35,540 nt of DNA from Rubrivivax sp. (GCA_024641945.1 JAHECD010000045.1:1-35540), one strand, 5' to 3'; shown: positions 1 through 8,340, counted from the first letter of the stretch. Notes: generated by a model from the sequence alone, not told the origin. Made by a program: numbers and translations.

Positions 1-32
1 ATCCATGGTTCGACCACCGGCCGAGAAAACCC

Positions 33-1469
33 ATGAACGACCCCCGCCTCATCGACCCGGCCCTTGCCACCGCCACGCTCCTGGGCGATGCCCTGGAGCG
101 CCAGCGCAAGGCCTATTTCGAACACCCGGTGCCCACGTGGGCCGAGCGCCGGCAGGACCTGCTGACGCTGCAGCGCTTCATCCGCGAGCACAAGGCCGCG
201 CTGTGCGACGCGATCAGCGCCGACTACGGCCACCGTTCGCACCACGAGACACTGCTGGCCGAGATCTTCCCGGCCGTCGATGGCGTGGACCATGCGCTGA
301 AGCACCTGCGCGGCTGGATGAAGCCGCAGCGGCGCGCGGTCGACCTGCGCAATTTCTTCGGCGCGCGCAACCGCGTGATCCCGCAGCCGCTCGGCGTGGT
401 GGGCGTCATCGTGCCGTGGAACTTCCCGCTCAACCTGAGCCTGATCCCGCTCACCTACATCTTTGCCGCGGGCAACCGCGCGATGGTCAAGATGAGCGAG
501 AACTCGCGCCACCTCGCGGCGCTGTTGATCGAAAAGATGCCGGCCTACTTTCCGCCCGAGAAGCTGCAGTTCTTCGACGAGACCGGCGGTGTCGGCGTCG
601 AGTTTTCCAAGCTGCCGTTCGACCACCTGCTGTTCACCGGCTCGGGCACGACCGGCCGCGCGGTGATGGCCGCGGCAGCACGCAACCTGTGCCCGGTGAC
701 GCTGGAACTCGGCGGCAAGGCGCCGGCGATCGTCTTCGACGGCTATCCGCTGCGGCGCGCGGCCGAGCGCATCCTCTTCGTCAAGTTCCTGAATGCCGGG
801 CAGATCTGCACCACGGTCGACCACGCCTGGCTGCCCCACGCGCAGATCGACGCCTTCGTGCAGCATGCGCGCGAGATCGTGCCCGCGCGCTACCCGCAAC
901 TGGCCTCGCCCGACTACACGTCGATCATCGACGGACGGTCGTTCGATCGCCTGGTCGCCGCGCTGGACGATGCCCGCGCACGGGGCGCGCAACTGGTGAC
1001 CCTGCTGCCCGGGCCGGCCCATGACCGCGCCTCGCGGAAGATCAATCCGACGATCGTGCTGAACGCGCCGGACGACAGCGAACTGATGCAGCGCGAGATC
1101 TTCGGCCCGATCCTGCCGCTGCGTGGATACGCCGACCCGGCCGAAGTGGTCCGCTGCATCAACGCCGGGCCGCGCCCGCTGGCGGTGTACCCGTTCAGCC
1201 ACGACGCAGGGCAAGTGCAGATGGTGCTCGACCGCGTGATGTCGGGCGGCGTGTCGGTCAACGATGCGCTGATGCACGTGGGCCAGCACGACCTGCCGTT
1301 CGGCGGCGTGGGCGATTCGGGCATGGGCCATTACCACGGACGCGAGGGCTTCGAGACCTTCTCGAAGCTGCGTCCCGTGTTCTACCAGGCGCGCTTCAGC
1401 TCGCTCAAGTTCCTGATGCCGCCGTACGGCAAGTTTGCCGACCGGATGCTGGCGTTCCTGACCCGGTGA
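33..1469 (+). CDS. calB: Coniferyl-aldehyde-dehydrogenase-type NAD(P)+ aldehyde dehydrogenase
   Basis: The 478-residue protein oxidises an aldehyde to its acid; the closest family I recognise is coniferyl aldehyde dehydrogenase (CalB), a cytoplasmic enzyme of phenylpropanoid degradation. The diagnostic N-terminal stretch DYGHRSHHETLLAEIFP and the tryptophan-rich RGWMKPQRR are typical of that subgroup. The Rossmann-fold PWNFPLNLSL motif, the general base Glu225 in LELGGKAP and the catalytic Cys259 in NAGQICTT are all present. Length fits the family (about 475). The ATG at 33 has only a weak purine-rich stretch upstream. No other lignin-monomer gene adjoins it, so coniferyl aldehyde as the real substrate is inference; a general medium-chain or aromatic aldehyde dehydrogenase is the alternative. 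Confidence 0.88.
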   Translation: MNDPRLIDPALATATLLGDALERQRKAYFEHPVPTWAERRQDLLTLQRFIREHKAALCDAISADYGHRSHHETLLAEIFPAVDGVDHALKHLRGWMKPQRRAVDLRNFFGARNRVIPQPLGVVGVIVPWNFPLNLSLIPLTYIFAAGNRAMVKMSENSRHLAALLIEKMPAYFPPEKLQFFDETGGVGVEFSKLPFDHLLFTGSGTTGRAVMAAAARNLCPVTLELGGKAPAIVFDGYPLRRAAERILFVKFLNAGQICTTVDHAWLPHAQIDAFVQHAREIVPARYPQLASPDYTSIIDGRSFDRLVAALDDARARGAQLVTLLPGPAHDRASRKINPTIVLNAPDDSELMQREIFGPILPLRGYADPAEVVRCINAGPRPLAVYPFSHDAGQVQMVLDRVMSGGVSVNDALMHVGQHDLPFGGVGDSGMGHYHGREGFETFSKLRPVFYQARFSSLKFLMPPYGKFADRMLAFLTR

Positions 1470-1517
1470 CGCGGCCTGCACGTGCCGCCGCGCGCGTGCG
1501 TGCAATGCCGCCGCGAT

Positions 1518-1557
1518 GGAAAAAAGGGCAGCCTGAAGGCTGCCCTTGCTCTTTTTT
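1518..1557. terminator. Bidirectional intrinsic terminator between convergent genes
   Basis: A perfect stem GGGCAGCC / GGCTGCCC (1526-1533 and 1538-1545) with a TGAA loop is flanked by an A-run on the left (1520-1525) and six T on the right (1552-1557). Read leftwards the U-run follows the stem directly, so it suits the PEP-CTERM gene best. Read rightwards it can also end the aldehyde dehydrogenase transcript. Confidence 0.9.
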
Positions 1558-1593
1558 GCCTTCACCGGCCGCCGCGACGCGGCCGGTTCGGGG

Positions 1594-2094
1594 TCAGGCC
1601 TTGCGGCGGCGTGCGATGGCGCCCACGCCGGCCAGGCCGGCGAGCATCAGCGCATAGGTCGACGGCTCCGGCACGGCCGGCGTCACGTCCACGAGCACCG
1701 AGTAACGGGTGTTCGCCTTCGTCGACATGCCGGTCACGTGGATGTCGTAGCTGCCGGCGCCCAGCAGGCCCGCGGCTTCCAGCGTTTGCGCGCTGGACGT
1801 GGTGTTGAGCGCGAACGCGGCCGGGCCGGGCAGCGAGCCGCCGGTGATCGACGCGGCAAAGCCGGTGATCGCGCCGACGCCCTTGGCGAAGGTGCGCGAG
1901 AACAGGCCCGACGCATCGGCAGCCGAATCGAGCATGAACATCCAGTGGTCGTCGATGGCGGCGCCGGAGGCGAAGACGGCCGACTGGCCGGCAAAGCTGT
2001 CGGGCGGTGTCAGCGTGCCCATGTCGTAGTTGGCCGCTTGCGAAGCGCCGGCGAAAGCCAGCAGCGCCGAAGCCGCGATAAGGTTCAATTTCAT
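1594..2094 (-). CDS. FxDxF-type PEP-CTERM sorted exported protein
   Basis: The 166-residue protein begins with a signal peptide (MKLNLIAASALLAFAGASQA). The mature start ANYDMGTLTPP and the DDHWMFML segment resemble the FxDxF subgroup of PEP-CTERM proteins. The C-terminus holds the complete sorting signal: VPEPSTYALMLAGLAGVGA, a hydrophobic helix, and a basic tail ARRRKA. In known systems exosortase EpsH/XrtA recognises this signal and the protein ends up in the envelope or exopolysaccharide matrix. The start at 2094 was chosen because it is the Met directly before the signal peptide; the frame stays open upstream to 2214 but that part is low-complexity. No exosortase gene lies in the window. 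The function of the mature domain is unknown. Confidence 0.88.
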   Translation of the reverse strand: MKLNLIAASALLAFAGASQAANYDMGTLTPPDSFAGQSAVFASGAAIDDHWMFMLDSAADASGLFSRTFAKGVGAITGFAASITGGSLPGPAAFALNTTSSAQTLEAAGLLGAGSYDIHVTGMSTKANTRYSVLVDVTPAVPEPSTYALMLAGLAGVGAIARRRKA

Positions 2095-2303
2095 GAGAGT
2101 GTCCGTTTCGTCGTTGTGGTTCGGGGTGCTCCGGAATGGAAGCGCCGCCGATGAAGAACTGTAGGGATCGCCCTGACGAGCCGGCCCCCGCGGGCCGGGG
2201 GGCGCCGCGTGCACACGTCACGAACGGGCCGGGGAAAGCCGCGATGGCCACCTGACCGCGGGGGGGTCGACAATGGGCGACGTCGTTTCCTGGAGACATC
2301 GCC

Positions 2304-3062
2304 ATGCAGATCCCGTCACTCGAAAAAGAGGTTTCGCCGGAGGAATGGAAACTGCGCTGCGATCTCGCCGCCGCGTACCGCCTGGTCGCGCTCTACGGCT
2401 GGAGCGATCTGGTCTTCACGCATATCAGCTTGCGCATTCCCGGGCCGGAGCACCACTTCCTGATCAACCCCTACGGGCTGATGTTCGACGAGATCACCGC
2501 GTCGTCGCTCGTCAAGGTGGACATGGCGTGCCACAAGCAGCAGGACTCGCCGTTCCCGGTGAACCCGGCCGGCTTCACGATCCACAGCGCCGTGCACGAG
2601 GCGCGCGAGGACGCCCACTGCGTGCTGCACACGCACACGCAGGCCGGCGTGGCGGTGGCGGCGCAGAAGGGCGGCGTGCTTCCGATCTCGCAGCAGAGCA
2701 TGTTCGTGCTGTCGTCGCTGGCCTATCACGACTACGAAGGCGTGGCGTTCCGGGCAGAGGAGAAGCCGCGCCTGCAGGCCGACCTCGGCCGCGCCAATTT
2801 CCTGTGCCTGCGCAACCACGGGCTGCTCACCGTCGGGCGCACCGTGGCCGATGCCTTTCTTTCGATGTACACGTTCGAGAACACCTGCCGCATCCAGGTG
2901 GCGGCGCAGGCCGGCGGCGGCGAACTGGTGCCGATCGGTGCCGACATCATTGCCAGCGCCGCCGAGGCGTCGCGGGTGCAGACCGGCGGCCTCGGTGGCA
3001 GCTTCGTCTGGCCATCGCTGTTGCGCCGCCTGGAGCGCGTCGATCCGTCGTATCGCACGTAG
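2304..3062 (+). CDS. Class II aldolase/adducin-family protein
   Basis: The 252-residue protein has the zinc-dependent aldolase fold (fuculose-phosphate aldolase/adducin head family). The zinc ligands are visible as His109 and His111 in LHTHTQAG and His172 in RNHGLLTVG. The NPAGFTIHSAVHEAR stretch at about 87-101 marks the adducin-like, not the sugar-phosphate, branch. This branch is widespread in proteobacteria and mostly uncharacterised, so no substrate is assigned. A GGAG about 9 bases upstream supports the ATG at 2304. It starts divergently from the PEP-CTERM gene, and the 209-base spacer contains only a GC-rich hairpin (CCGGCCC/GGGCCGG at 2181-2198). Confidence 0.85.
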   Translation: MQIPSLEKEVSPEEWKLRCDLAAAYRLVALYGWSDLVFTHISLRIPGPEHHFLINPYGLMFDEITASSLVKVDMACHKQQDSPFPVNPAGFTIHSAVHEAREDAHCVLHTHTQAGVAVAAQKGGVLPISQQSMFVLSSLAYHDYEGVAFRAEEKPRLQADLGRANFLCLRNHGLLTVGRTVADAFLSMYTFENTCRIQVAAQAGGGELVPIGADIIASAAEASRVQTGGLGGSFVWPSLLRRLERVDPSYRT

Positions 3063-3134
3063 CCGCAGCGATGATGCGGACCGGTTCGATGTGCGCGCAG
3101 CCTCGGCCTTCGCCGGGGGCCCGCAAGCGGCTGG

Positions 3135-3881
3135 GTGGCGATGGATTCATTTGAGCGTTCACCGCAGCGGGTTGCGCGCGTCGGCGGCCTGCTGTACCTG
3201 GCGATCATCGCGCTCGGCCTGTTCGGCGAGGCCTTCGTGCGCGGCACGCTGCTGGTGTCCGGCGACCCGTCGGCCACCGCGGGCCGCATCGCCGCATCGG
3301 GATTGACGTGGCGCGCCGGCATCGCCGGCGATCTGCTGATGCACGTGCTGGATGTGCCGGTGATCGTGATCCTCTACCTGCTGCTCAGGCCGGCGGGCGT
3401 GCCGCTCGCGCTGACGGCGACGGTCGCCAACCTCGTGCAGACGGCCGTGCTGGCGATCAACAAGCTCAATCTGCTGGTGCCCTTGTTCCTGCAGGAGAAC
3501 GTGGACTATCTGCGCACCTTCACGGCCGGGCAGCTCGACACGCTGGGTTACCTCGCGATCAAGGCTCACGGTTTCGGCTTCGCCATCGGGCTGGTCTTTT
3601 TCGGCGTGGCCTGCCTCGCGCGTGGCGTGCTGATCTACCGTTGCGGCTACCTGCCCAGGGTGCTGGGCCTCTTGATCGCCGTGGCTGGGGCGAGCTACCT
3701 TTTGAACAGCGCCGCGCTCGTGCTGGCGCCTGGCTTCGCGGCGGCGATCTTCCCTGCGATCCTGGTCCCGGCGTTCTTGGGCGAGCTGTCCTTGTGCCTG
3801 TGGTTGATCTTCAAGGGGGTCGACACCCAACAGTGGGCGAAGCGCGTATCGTCCGGGCGAGCGGCAGCGGCATCGGTCTGA
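3135..3881 (+). CDS. DUF4386-family integral membrane protein
   Basis: The 248-residue protein has about six hydrophobic helices (roughly residues 15-35, 55-85, 90-110, 140-165, 175-195 and 200-225). The layout and the conserved stretches RVARVGGLLYLAIIALG near the N-terminus and NLVQTAVLAINKLNLL in the middle match the DUF4386 family. No biochemical role is known for the family. The start is uncertain: GTG at 3135 and ATG at 3141 are both in frame, and neither has a convincing ribosome site. It is the first of five small rightward genes. Confidence 0.78.
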   Translation: MAMDSFERSPQRVARVGGLLYLAIIALGLFGEAFVRGTLLVSGDPSATAGRIAASGLTWRAGIAGDLLMHVLDVPVIVILYLLLRPAGVPLALTATVANLVQTAVLAINKLNLLVPLFLQENVDYLRTFTAGQLDTLGYLAIKAHGFGFAIGLVFFGVACLARGVLIYRCGYLPRVLGLLIAVAGASYLLNSAALVLAPGFAAAIFPAILVPAFLGELSLCLWLIFKGVDTQQWAKRVSSGRAAAASV

Positions 3882-3922
3882 CCCCTGCAGGCTCACGACT
3901 TCGCGAGGATCCGAGCAACACC

Positions 3923-4321
3923 ATGGCCCCCGATCTCGATGCTTTCGACCATGTGCACGTGTACGTGCAGGACCGCGCCGCCGCGGAGCGCTGGTATGCC
4001 GCGGTGCTGGGCTTCGAGCGCACGAAGGCATTGGAGGCGTGGGCGGTGAACGGTGGGCCGCTGACGCTGCAGAACGCGGGCGGGACGATCCACATCGCGC
4101 TCTTCGAGCGGCCGCGGCAGGCCTGCCGCTCGACGGTGGCGCTGCGTGTCGACGCCGCCGGGTTCCATGCGTGGCGCCGGCACCTCGCGGAGGTGCCGGC
4201 GCTTGCCGTGACCTTGGAGGATCACGACCTGTCGCTGTCGCTGTACCTCCATGATCCCGACGGCAACCCCTACGAGATCACCACGTACGACGCGGCCGCG
4301 GCACGGGCCGGCCTGGTGTGA
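3923..4321 (+). CDS. VOC-family (glyoxalase/bleomycin-resistance fold) protein
   Basis: The 132-residue protein is a single vicinal-oxygen-chelate domain. It opens with FDHVHVYVQDRAAAERWYAAVLGF, a typical first beta-alpha-beta unit carrying a histidine (FDHVHV). It ends with LYLHDPDGNPYEITTY, where the second-half glutamate (PYEIT) is a usual metal ligand. Members bind a divalent metal and act as dioxygenases, isomerases, or fosfomycin or bleomycin resistance proteins, so the activity cannot be named. The true start is the ATG at 3923; the frame is open for about 200 codons before it, but that part overlaps the DUF4386 gene and is not coding. The stop overlaps a GTG of the next frame. Confidence 0.85.
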   Translation: MAPDLDAFDHVHVYVQDRAAAERWYAAVLGFERTKALEAWAVNGGPLTLQNAGGTIHIALFERPRQACRSTVALRVDAAGFHAWRRHLAEVPALAVTLEDHDLSLSLYLHDPDGNPYEITTYDAAAARAGLV

Positions 4322-4326
4322 CGTGC

Positions 4327-4333
4327 GGGAGGA
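4327..4333 (+). promoter_or_regulatory. Strong ribosome binding site selecting a TTG start
   Basis: GGGAGGA lies 8 bases before an in-frame TTG at 4342. It makes TTG the preferred start of the small membrane protein over the overlapping GTG at 4318, which has no such site. Confidence 0.65.
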
Positions 4334-4341
4334 CACGCCCC

Positions 4342-4662
4342 TTGGATCCCGCCCAAACACCGCCCGCCACCGGTTCGCATCTTGCGTACCGCGCCACGCT
4401 GGCCGGCGCCGGCACGGTCGCCGCGGTGGCGGTGGTCTTCTTCGTCATCGGCCTCGCGGACGGCTCGGTGTCGTCGTTCAACATGGCACTGTGGATCGTG
4501 CTGCTCGGTGGACTTGGCGCGATTCTCTGGGCGGGCTTCGCGCTGCGTGCGCGCGGCCATGCACGCTGGGCCATCGCCGTGCTCGGCATCGCGGCGGTGC
4601 CCGGGTTGATCGGCGCATTCTTGATGCTGCTGGTGCTCGTGACCCAGCCGCGCTGGAACTGA
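4342..4662 (+). CDS. Small three-helix membrane protein, unrecognised
   Basis: I do not recognise this 106-residue protein. It has three hydrophobic segments: TLAGAGTVAAVAVVFFVIGL, MALWIVLLGGLGAILWAGFAL, and WAIAVLGIAAVPGLIGAFLM followed by LLVLV. Short polar ends suggest an integral inner-membrane protein. The TTG start at 4342 is favoured by a strong GGGAGGA site. A longer form from GTG 4318 would overlap the VOC stop by four bases (GTGA) and add eight residues. It sits between the VOC gene and a GNAT gene with almost no spacing, which suggests one transcript. Confidence 0.65.
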   Translation: MDPAQTPPATGSHLAYRATLAGAGTVAAVAVVFFVIGLADGSVSSFNMALWIVLLGGLGAILWAGFALRARGHARWAIAVLGIAAVPGLIGAFLMLLVLVTQPRWN

Positions 4663-4663
4663 C

Positions 4664-5233
4664 GTGGACGGCACCGTCCGGCTGCCACGACAGCACGCGG
4701 GCGTGAACGCTGCCGATATCCGACGCCTGGAGCCGCCCGACGCGCCCGCATACCGCCAGGTCATGCTGCACGCATATGCCCACGAGCCCGATGCCTTCAC
4801 CTCCACCGTCGCCGAACGCGAGTCGTTGCCGCTGGCGTGGTGGGCCGCACGTATGGCGCGCGGTCCCGAAGCGCCCGAACGGGTCTGTGGGGCCTTTGTC
4901 GACGGCCGCCTGGTGGGCGTCGCGGGCCTCTCGCCGGAGCGCCGCGCGCGCACGTGCCACCGGGCCACGCTGTTCGGCATGTATGTGCTGCCGGCGCACC
5001 GCGGGCAGGGCGTGGCGCACGCGCTCGTCGCCGCCGTGCTGGCCTGTGCGCGCGAGGTGCCGGGCGTGCGGGTCGTCGAGCTGACGGTGACCGAATCCAA
5101 CCCCGGTGCCGTGCGTCTGTACGCGTCGTGCGGCTTCAGGGCCTTTGGCGTCGAGCCGCTGGCCGTCAACGTGGGCGACCGCTACGTGAGCAAGGTGCAC
5201 ATGTGGATCGACCTCACGGAGCAGCCCGCCTGA
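4664..5233 (+). CDS. GNAT-family N-acetyltransferase
   Basis: The 189-residue protein carries the acetyl-CoA-binding motif A as LFGMYVLPAHRGQGVAHALV (R/Q-x-x-G-x-A type loop). It is followed by the late-strand signature VVELTVTESNPGAVRLYASCGFRAFG typical of single-domain GNATs. It should transfer an acetyl group to an amine on a small molecule or protein; the acceptor is not predictable. The start is unsure: GTG at 4664 directly follows the previous stop, while GTG at 4703 (MNAADIRRLEPPD) would begin exactly at the usual GNAT N-terminus. Neither has a clear ribosome site. Confidence 0.85.
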   Translation: MDGTVRLPRQHAGVNAADIRRLEPPDAPAYRQVMLHAYAHEPDAFTSTVAERESLPLAWWAARMARGPEAPERVCGAFVDGRLVGVAGLSPERRARTCHRATLFGMYVLPAHRGQGVAHALVAAVLACAREVPGVRVVELTVTESNPGAVRLYASCGFRAFGVEPLAVNVGDRYVSKVHMWIDLTEQPA

Positions 5234-5279
5234 ACCGAGCCTGAACCTTGCCTGGAGCCGTGAAGCCACGGTCCTGTCC

Positions 5280-5861
5280 ATGCCACTGCCCGACACCTTC
5301 GACATCCACTCTGCGCGGCTCGTCGTGCGCTCGATCGCCGCGCGCGACCTGCACGATCTGCTGGCCGTGAACGGCGACGCCGAAGTCACCGCCTTCCTGC
5401 CCTATGCGACGTGGCTCGGGCTGCAGGACGCGATGGCGTGGCTCCAGCGGATGGAGGCGCTCGCCGCCACCGGCACCGGCCGGCAACTGGTGCTGGAGCG
5501 CAAGGCCGACCGGCAGGTCATCGGCACGTTGCTGGCGTTCAAGTTCGACGAGGGCAGTGCCCGCCTGGAGCTCGGCTACGTGGTCGGGCGGGCGCATTGG
5601 CGCCAGGGCTACGCACGCGAGGCGCTGTGCAGTTTCGTCGGGCATGTCTTTGGCGACCTGGGCCTGCGTCGTGTCGAGGCCGAGGTCAACCCGGCCAATG
5701 TCGCCTCCAACATGCTGCTGTCCAGCATCGGCTTCACGCACGAAGGTGTGCTGCGGCAGCGCTGGGTCGGCCACAGCGGGCCCTACGACACGAATCTGTA
5801 TGGGTTGCTGCGCAGCGAATGGGCGCCGCCGGCGATGGACGGCGCTTCGCCCGGCCGCTGA
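5280..5861 (+). CDS. RimJ/RimL-type GNAT acetyltransferase
   Basis: The 193-residue protein follows the RimJ/RimL (ribosomal-protein acetyltransferase-like) pattern. It starts with the strand SARLVVRSIAARDLHDL and continues with LELGYVVGRAHWRQGYAREA, where the HWRQGYARE loop binds acetyl-CoA. VEAEVNPANVASNMLLSSIGF follows. Most members acetylate N-termini or antibiotics and small amines, so the target is open. It is the last of the rightward small-gene string and ends 16 bases before the convergent ligase gene. It is a different GNAT branch from its neighbour, so the pair is not a recent duplication. Confidence 0.87.
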   Translation: MPLPDTFDIHSARLVVRSIAARDLHDLLAVNGDAEVTAFLPYATWLGLQDAMAWLQRMEALAATGTGRQLVLERKADRQVIGTLLAFKFDEGSARLELGYVVGRAHWRQGYAREALCSFVGHVFGDLGLRRVEAEVNPANVASNMLLSSIGFTHEGVLRQRWVGHSGPYDTNLYGLLRSEWAPPAMDGASPGR

Positions 5862-5877
5862 GGCCGCATCGCGAGGG

Positions 5878-7443
5878 TCAACCGGCGCGATGCCGATCGC
5901 GCAGTTCGCGCTTGAGCACCTTGCCGATCGAACTTCGCGGCAGCTCGCTCACCAGGTGCAGGCTTTCCAGGCGCTGGGTCTTGCCGGTGCGCGCGTTGAA
6001 CCACGCCAGCAATTCGGCTTCGTCCTCGGCAGCGCCGGGGCGGCAGACGACAAAGGCCACCGGCGTCTCGCCCCAGCGCGGCGAGGGCACGCCGACGACC
6101 GCTGCGTCGGCCACGGCGGGATGGGTGTGCAGCAGCGCCTCGAGGTCACTCGGGTAGACGTTGAAACCGCCGCTGATGATGAGATCCTTCTTGCGGTCGA
6201 TCAGCGTGAGAAAACCGTCGGCATCGAAGCGGCCGACGTCGCCGGTGCGGATGAAGCGCTTGCCCGTGGCATCGAACCACTCGGCCTCGCGTGTCTTTTC
6301 CGGCTGGCCGTGGTAGCCGCTCATCATCGCGGGCGAATGGCCCACCACCTCGCCGGCCTCGCCGGTGCCGGGCGGCAGCTCGCGTGCATCGTCGTCGATC
6401 AGACGGATGTCGCTGCCGGGGGCGGGCCGGCCCACCGTGTGCAGCTTGTCGGGGAACGTGTGCGCCTCCAGGATGCAGGTGCCGCCGCCTTCGGTCATGC
6501 CGTAGAACTCGATCAACCCGCCCGGCCAGCGCGCCAGCACGTCGGCCTTCAGCGCGGCGTCGAACGGTGCGCTGGTGCAGAACTTGGCCTTGAACGCCGA
6601 CAGGTCGAAGTCGTCGAACTGCGGCAGCGCCATCAGGCGGCGGTACTGCACCGGTACCAGCATCGTGTGCGTGGCGCGCAGCGACTGCGCGAGCTGCAGG
6701 TAGCGCAGGGCATCGAACTTGGGCATCAGGCCCACGCAGCCGCCGCGCGCGATGGTCGGAAAGAACGACACCAGCGTGGTGTTGGAATACAGCGGCGTGG
6801 CCAGCAGCGTGACGGCATCGGGCCCGTAGCCATAAGCGGCGCTGCGCAACACGTGCGCCCAGCGCATGCCGTGCGGCTGGACGATGCCCTTGGGCACACC
6901 CGTGGTGCCGCTGGAATAGATGATATTGAACGGGTCGCCCGGTTGCACCGTCGCCGGCTGCGGCCGCGCCGTCGGCGCCGCGAGCCAGTCGTCGAAGGCG
7001 GCATGCGCCGGCGCCGTGGCGGGCAGGGCCGCCAGCGCCACGCAGCGCGGCGGGGCATCCACCGGCGGCAGCAAGGGCAGCGCCTGCGCGTCGATGAAGA
7101 GCAGGCGCGCGCTGGCGTCGCGCAGCATCGCTTCGAAACTGGCGCGCGGCACCGACGGTGCGAGCGGCGCCACCACCACACCGGCACGCAGCGCGCCGAG
7201 GAACAGCGCGGCATATCGCACCGACGACGCGGCGCAGATCGCGATCGTGTCGCCAGCGCGCAGCCCATCGCGCTGCAGCGCGGCCGCAATGCGGTCCATC
7301 AGCACGTCTAGCGCGGCGTAGTCGAGCACGCCGGTGTCGTCGCGCAGGGCGGGCTGCGTGGGCCGCAGCCTGGCGTGTTCGCGCACCATGTCGGCGATGG
7401 GGCGGAACGGCTCGGTCGCGGCCGGTGGCGTGTCGGTTTGCAT
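5878..7443 (-). CDS. AMP-forming acyl-CoA synthetase (class I adenylate-forming enzyme)
   Basis: The 521-residue enzyme should activate a carboxylic acid with ATP and join it to CoA. The phosphate-binding loop IIYSSGTTGVPKG is at 174-186. The adenine-site motif FYGMTEGGG comes in the middle, and the hinge region RTGDVGRFDADGFLTLIDRK is followed by DLIISGGFNVYP. The catalytic C-terminal lysine is about Lys508 in GKVLKREL. Length and motifs fit long-chain fatty-acid-CoA or 4-coumarate-CoA ligase-like proteins; the acyl chain cannot be read. It converges on the GNAT gene. The ATG at 7443 has only a distant GAGG. An inverted repeat about 80 bases upstream may control it. Confidence 0.9.
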   Translation of the reverse strand: MQTDTPPAATEPFRPIADMVREHARLRPTQPALRDDTGVLDYAALDVLMDRIAAALQRDGLRAGDTIAICAASSVRYAALFLGALRAGVVVAPLAPSVPRASFEAMLRDASARLLFIDAQALPLLPPVDAPPRCVALAALPATAPAHAAFDDWLAAPTARPQPATVQPGDPFNIIYSSGTTGVPKGIVQPHGMRWAHVLRSAAYGYGPDAVTLLATPLYSNTTLVSFFPTIARGGCVGLMPKFDALRYLQLAQSLRATHTMLVPVQYRRLMALPQFDDFDLSAFKAKFCTSAPFDAALKADVLARWPGGLIEFYGMTEGGGTCILEAHTFPDKLHTVGRPAPGSDIRLIDDDARELPPGTGEAGEVVGHSPAMMSGYHGQPEKTREAEWFDATGKRFIRTGDVGRFDADGFLTLIDRKKDLIISGGFNVYPSDLEALLHTHPAVADAAVVGVPSPRWGETPVAFVVCRPGAAEDEAELLAWFNARTGKTQRLESLHLVSELPRSSIGKVLKRELRDRHRAG

Positions 7444-7523
7444 GGGGGGCCTCGGGGCGTTGGCGGTTGCTTCGAAGCCGGACTTTATCGGGCCGCGTCG
7501 GTCTGCGGCACTTCGTCAGCGGC

Positions 7524-7539
7524 CGTGACATCGGTCACG
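7524..7539. promoter_or_regulatory. Perfect inverted repeat upstream of acyl-CoA synthetase
   Basis: CGTGAC-ATCG-GTCACG is a perfect 6-base inverted repeat with a 4-base spacer in the 279-base spacer between the ligase gene (minus) and the second PEP-CTERM gene (plus). Its form suits a dimeric repressor site; the regulator is unknown. Nothing else firm is seen in this spacer. Confidence 0.4.
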
Positions 7540-7722
7540 CGGCAACGTGTGTTCCGCGAATCATGGGCACTAGTTCACGGGGTCGGACACCGGATCAGGG
7601 GGGGGCGGGTAGCCCCTGGGACGCAAGCCGATCGTTAGAGTTCAACCCATGCCGAAACCACCGAGGCGTGCCTGAGAAAGCATTCCCGGACCACCGGTAT
7701 CACCGTTGAAGGGACACACTTC

Positions 7723-8316
7723 ATGAAGTTCAAGAGCGCGCTCTCCACCGTGGCCCTGGCCACGCTCGCATTCGTCGGCGCCCCGGCACACGCCACGCTG
7801 ACCCTCGGCACGCCGGCCTGCACCGACGGCAACACGGACACCAACGCCGGCTACGTCGGCTGCCTGGGCTCGTTCAGCCTGAGCACCGGCAACATCGACA
7901 ACGACAAGACGAGCGTGATGGCCAAGCTCGGCCTGCCGGTCGCGACGGCGTTTTTCAGCAGCGAAAACGCATCGGCCGCTGGCAACCCGTTCGCTGCGGC
8001 GCCGGCATCGTCGGACCATGGCACGATCACATTCGACAACGCACAGACCGGCTCGTTCTGGATTGGTCTGAAGTCGTCCACCCGGGCCAGCTTCTACCAC
8101 TTCGACGGCTCGCTCGTCGCCGGCGGCATCACGTCGCTGATGTTCGACACGCTCGGCACCGCCGTGAACAAGGGCAAGGGCAAGGACCTGTCGCACGCCG
8201 TCTTCATCGGCAGCCCGACGATGACCCCGGCCGTCCCGGAACCCGAGACCTACGCGATGATGCTCGCCGGCCTGGCCGGCGTGGGCTTCATGGTCCGCCG
8301 CCGCCGCAGCGTCTGA
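7723..8316 (+). CDS. PEP-CTERM sorted exported protein
   Basis: The 197-residue protein has a signal peptide (MKFKSALSTVALATLAFVGAPAHA) and a full PEP-CTERM signal at the C-terminus: VPEPETYAMMLAGLAGVGF, then a basic tail VRRRRSV. The mature part is rich in Gly, Ser, Thr and Ala, with two early cysteines (ACTDG and GCLGS) that could form a disulfide. It resembles other low-complexity PEP-CTERM proteins, and no enzymatic motif is visible. The ATG at 7723 is followed directly by the signal peptide; a GAAGGGA lies upstream with rather long spacing. The gene stands alone and is closed by its own terminator. Confidence 0.88.
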   Translation: MKFKSALSTVALATLAFVGAPAHATLTLGTPACTDGNTDTNAGYVGCLGSFSLSTGNIDNDKTSVMAKLGLPVATAFFSSENASAAGNPFAAAPASSDHGTITFDNAQTGSFWIGLKSSTRASFYHFDGSLVAGGITSLMFDTLGTAVNKGKGKDLSHAVFIGSPTMTPAVPEPETYAMMLAGLAGVGFMVRRRRSV

Positions 8317-8340
8317 ACGGGCTTTGCCCGGCTCGCCTGC

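Noticed and set aside
2181..2198. GC hairpin CCGGCCC/GGGCCGG between divergent genes as a terminator
   Set aside because: It lies in a promoter region between divergent genes and has no T-run; probably chance in GC-rich DNA.
5404..7311. A 635-codon open frame antisense to the acyl-CoA synthetase
   Set aside because: Antisense shadow. The ligase on the minus strand has all class motifs.
7560..7720. A sigma-54 promoter (TGGCAC-N5-TTGCA type) before the second PEP-CTERM gene
   Set aside because: GGGCAC occurs at about 7565, but no matching -12 GC element follows at the right distance.
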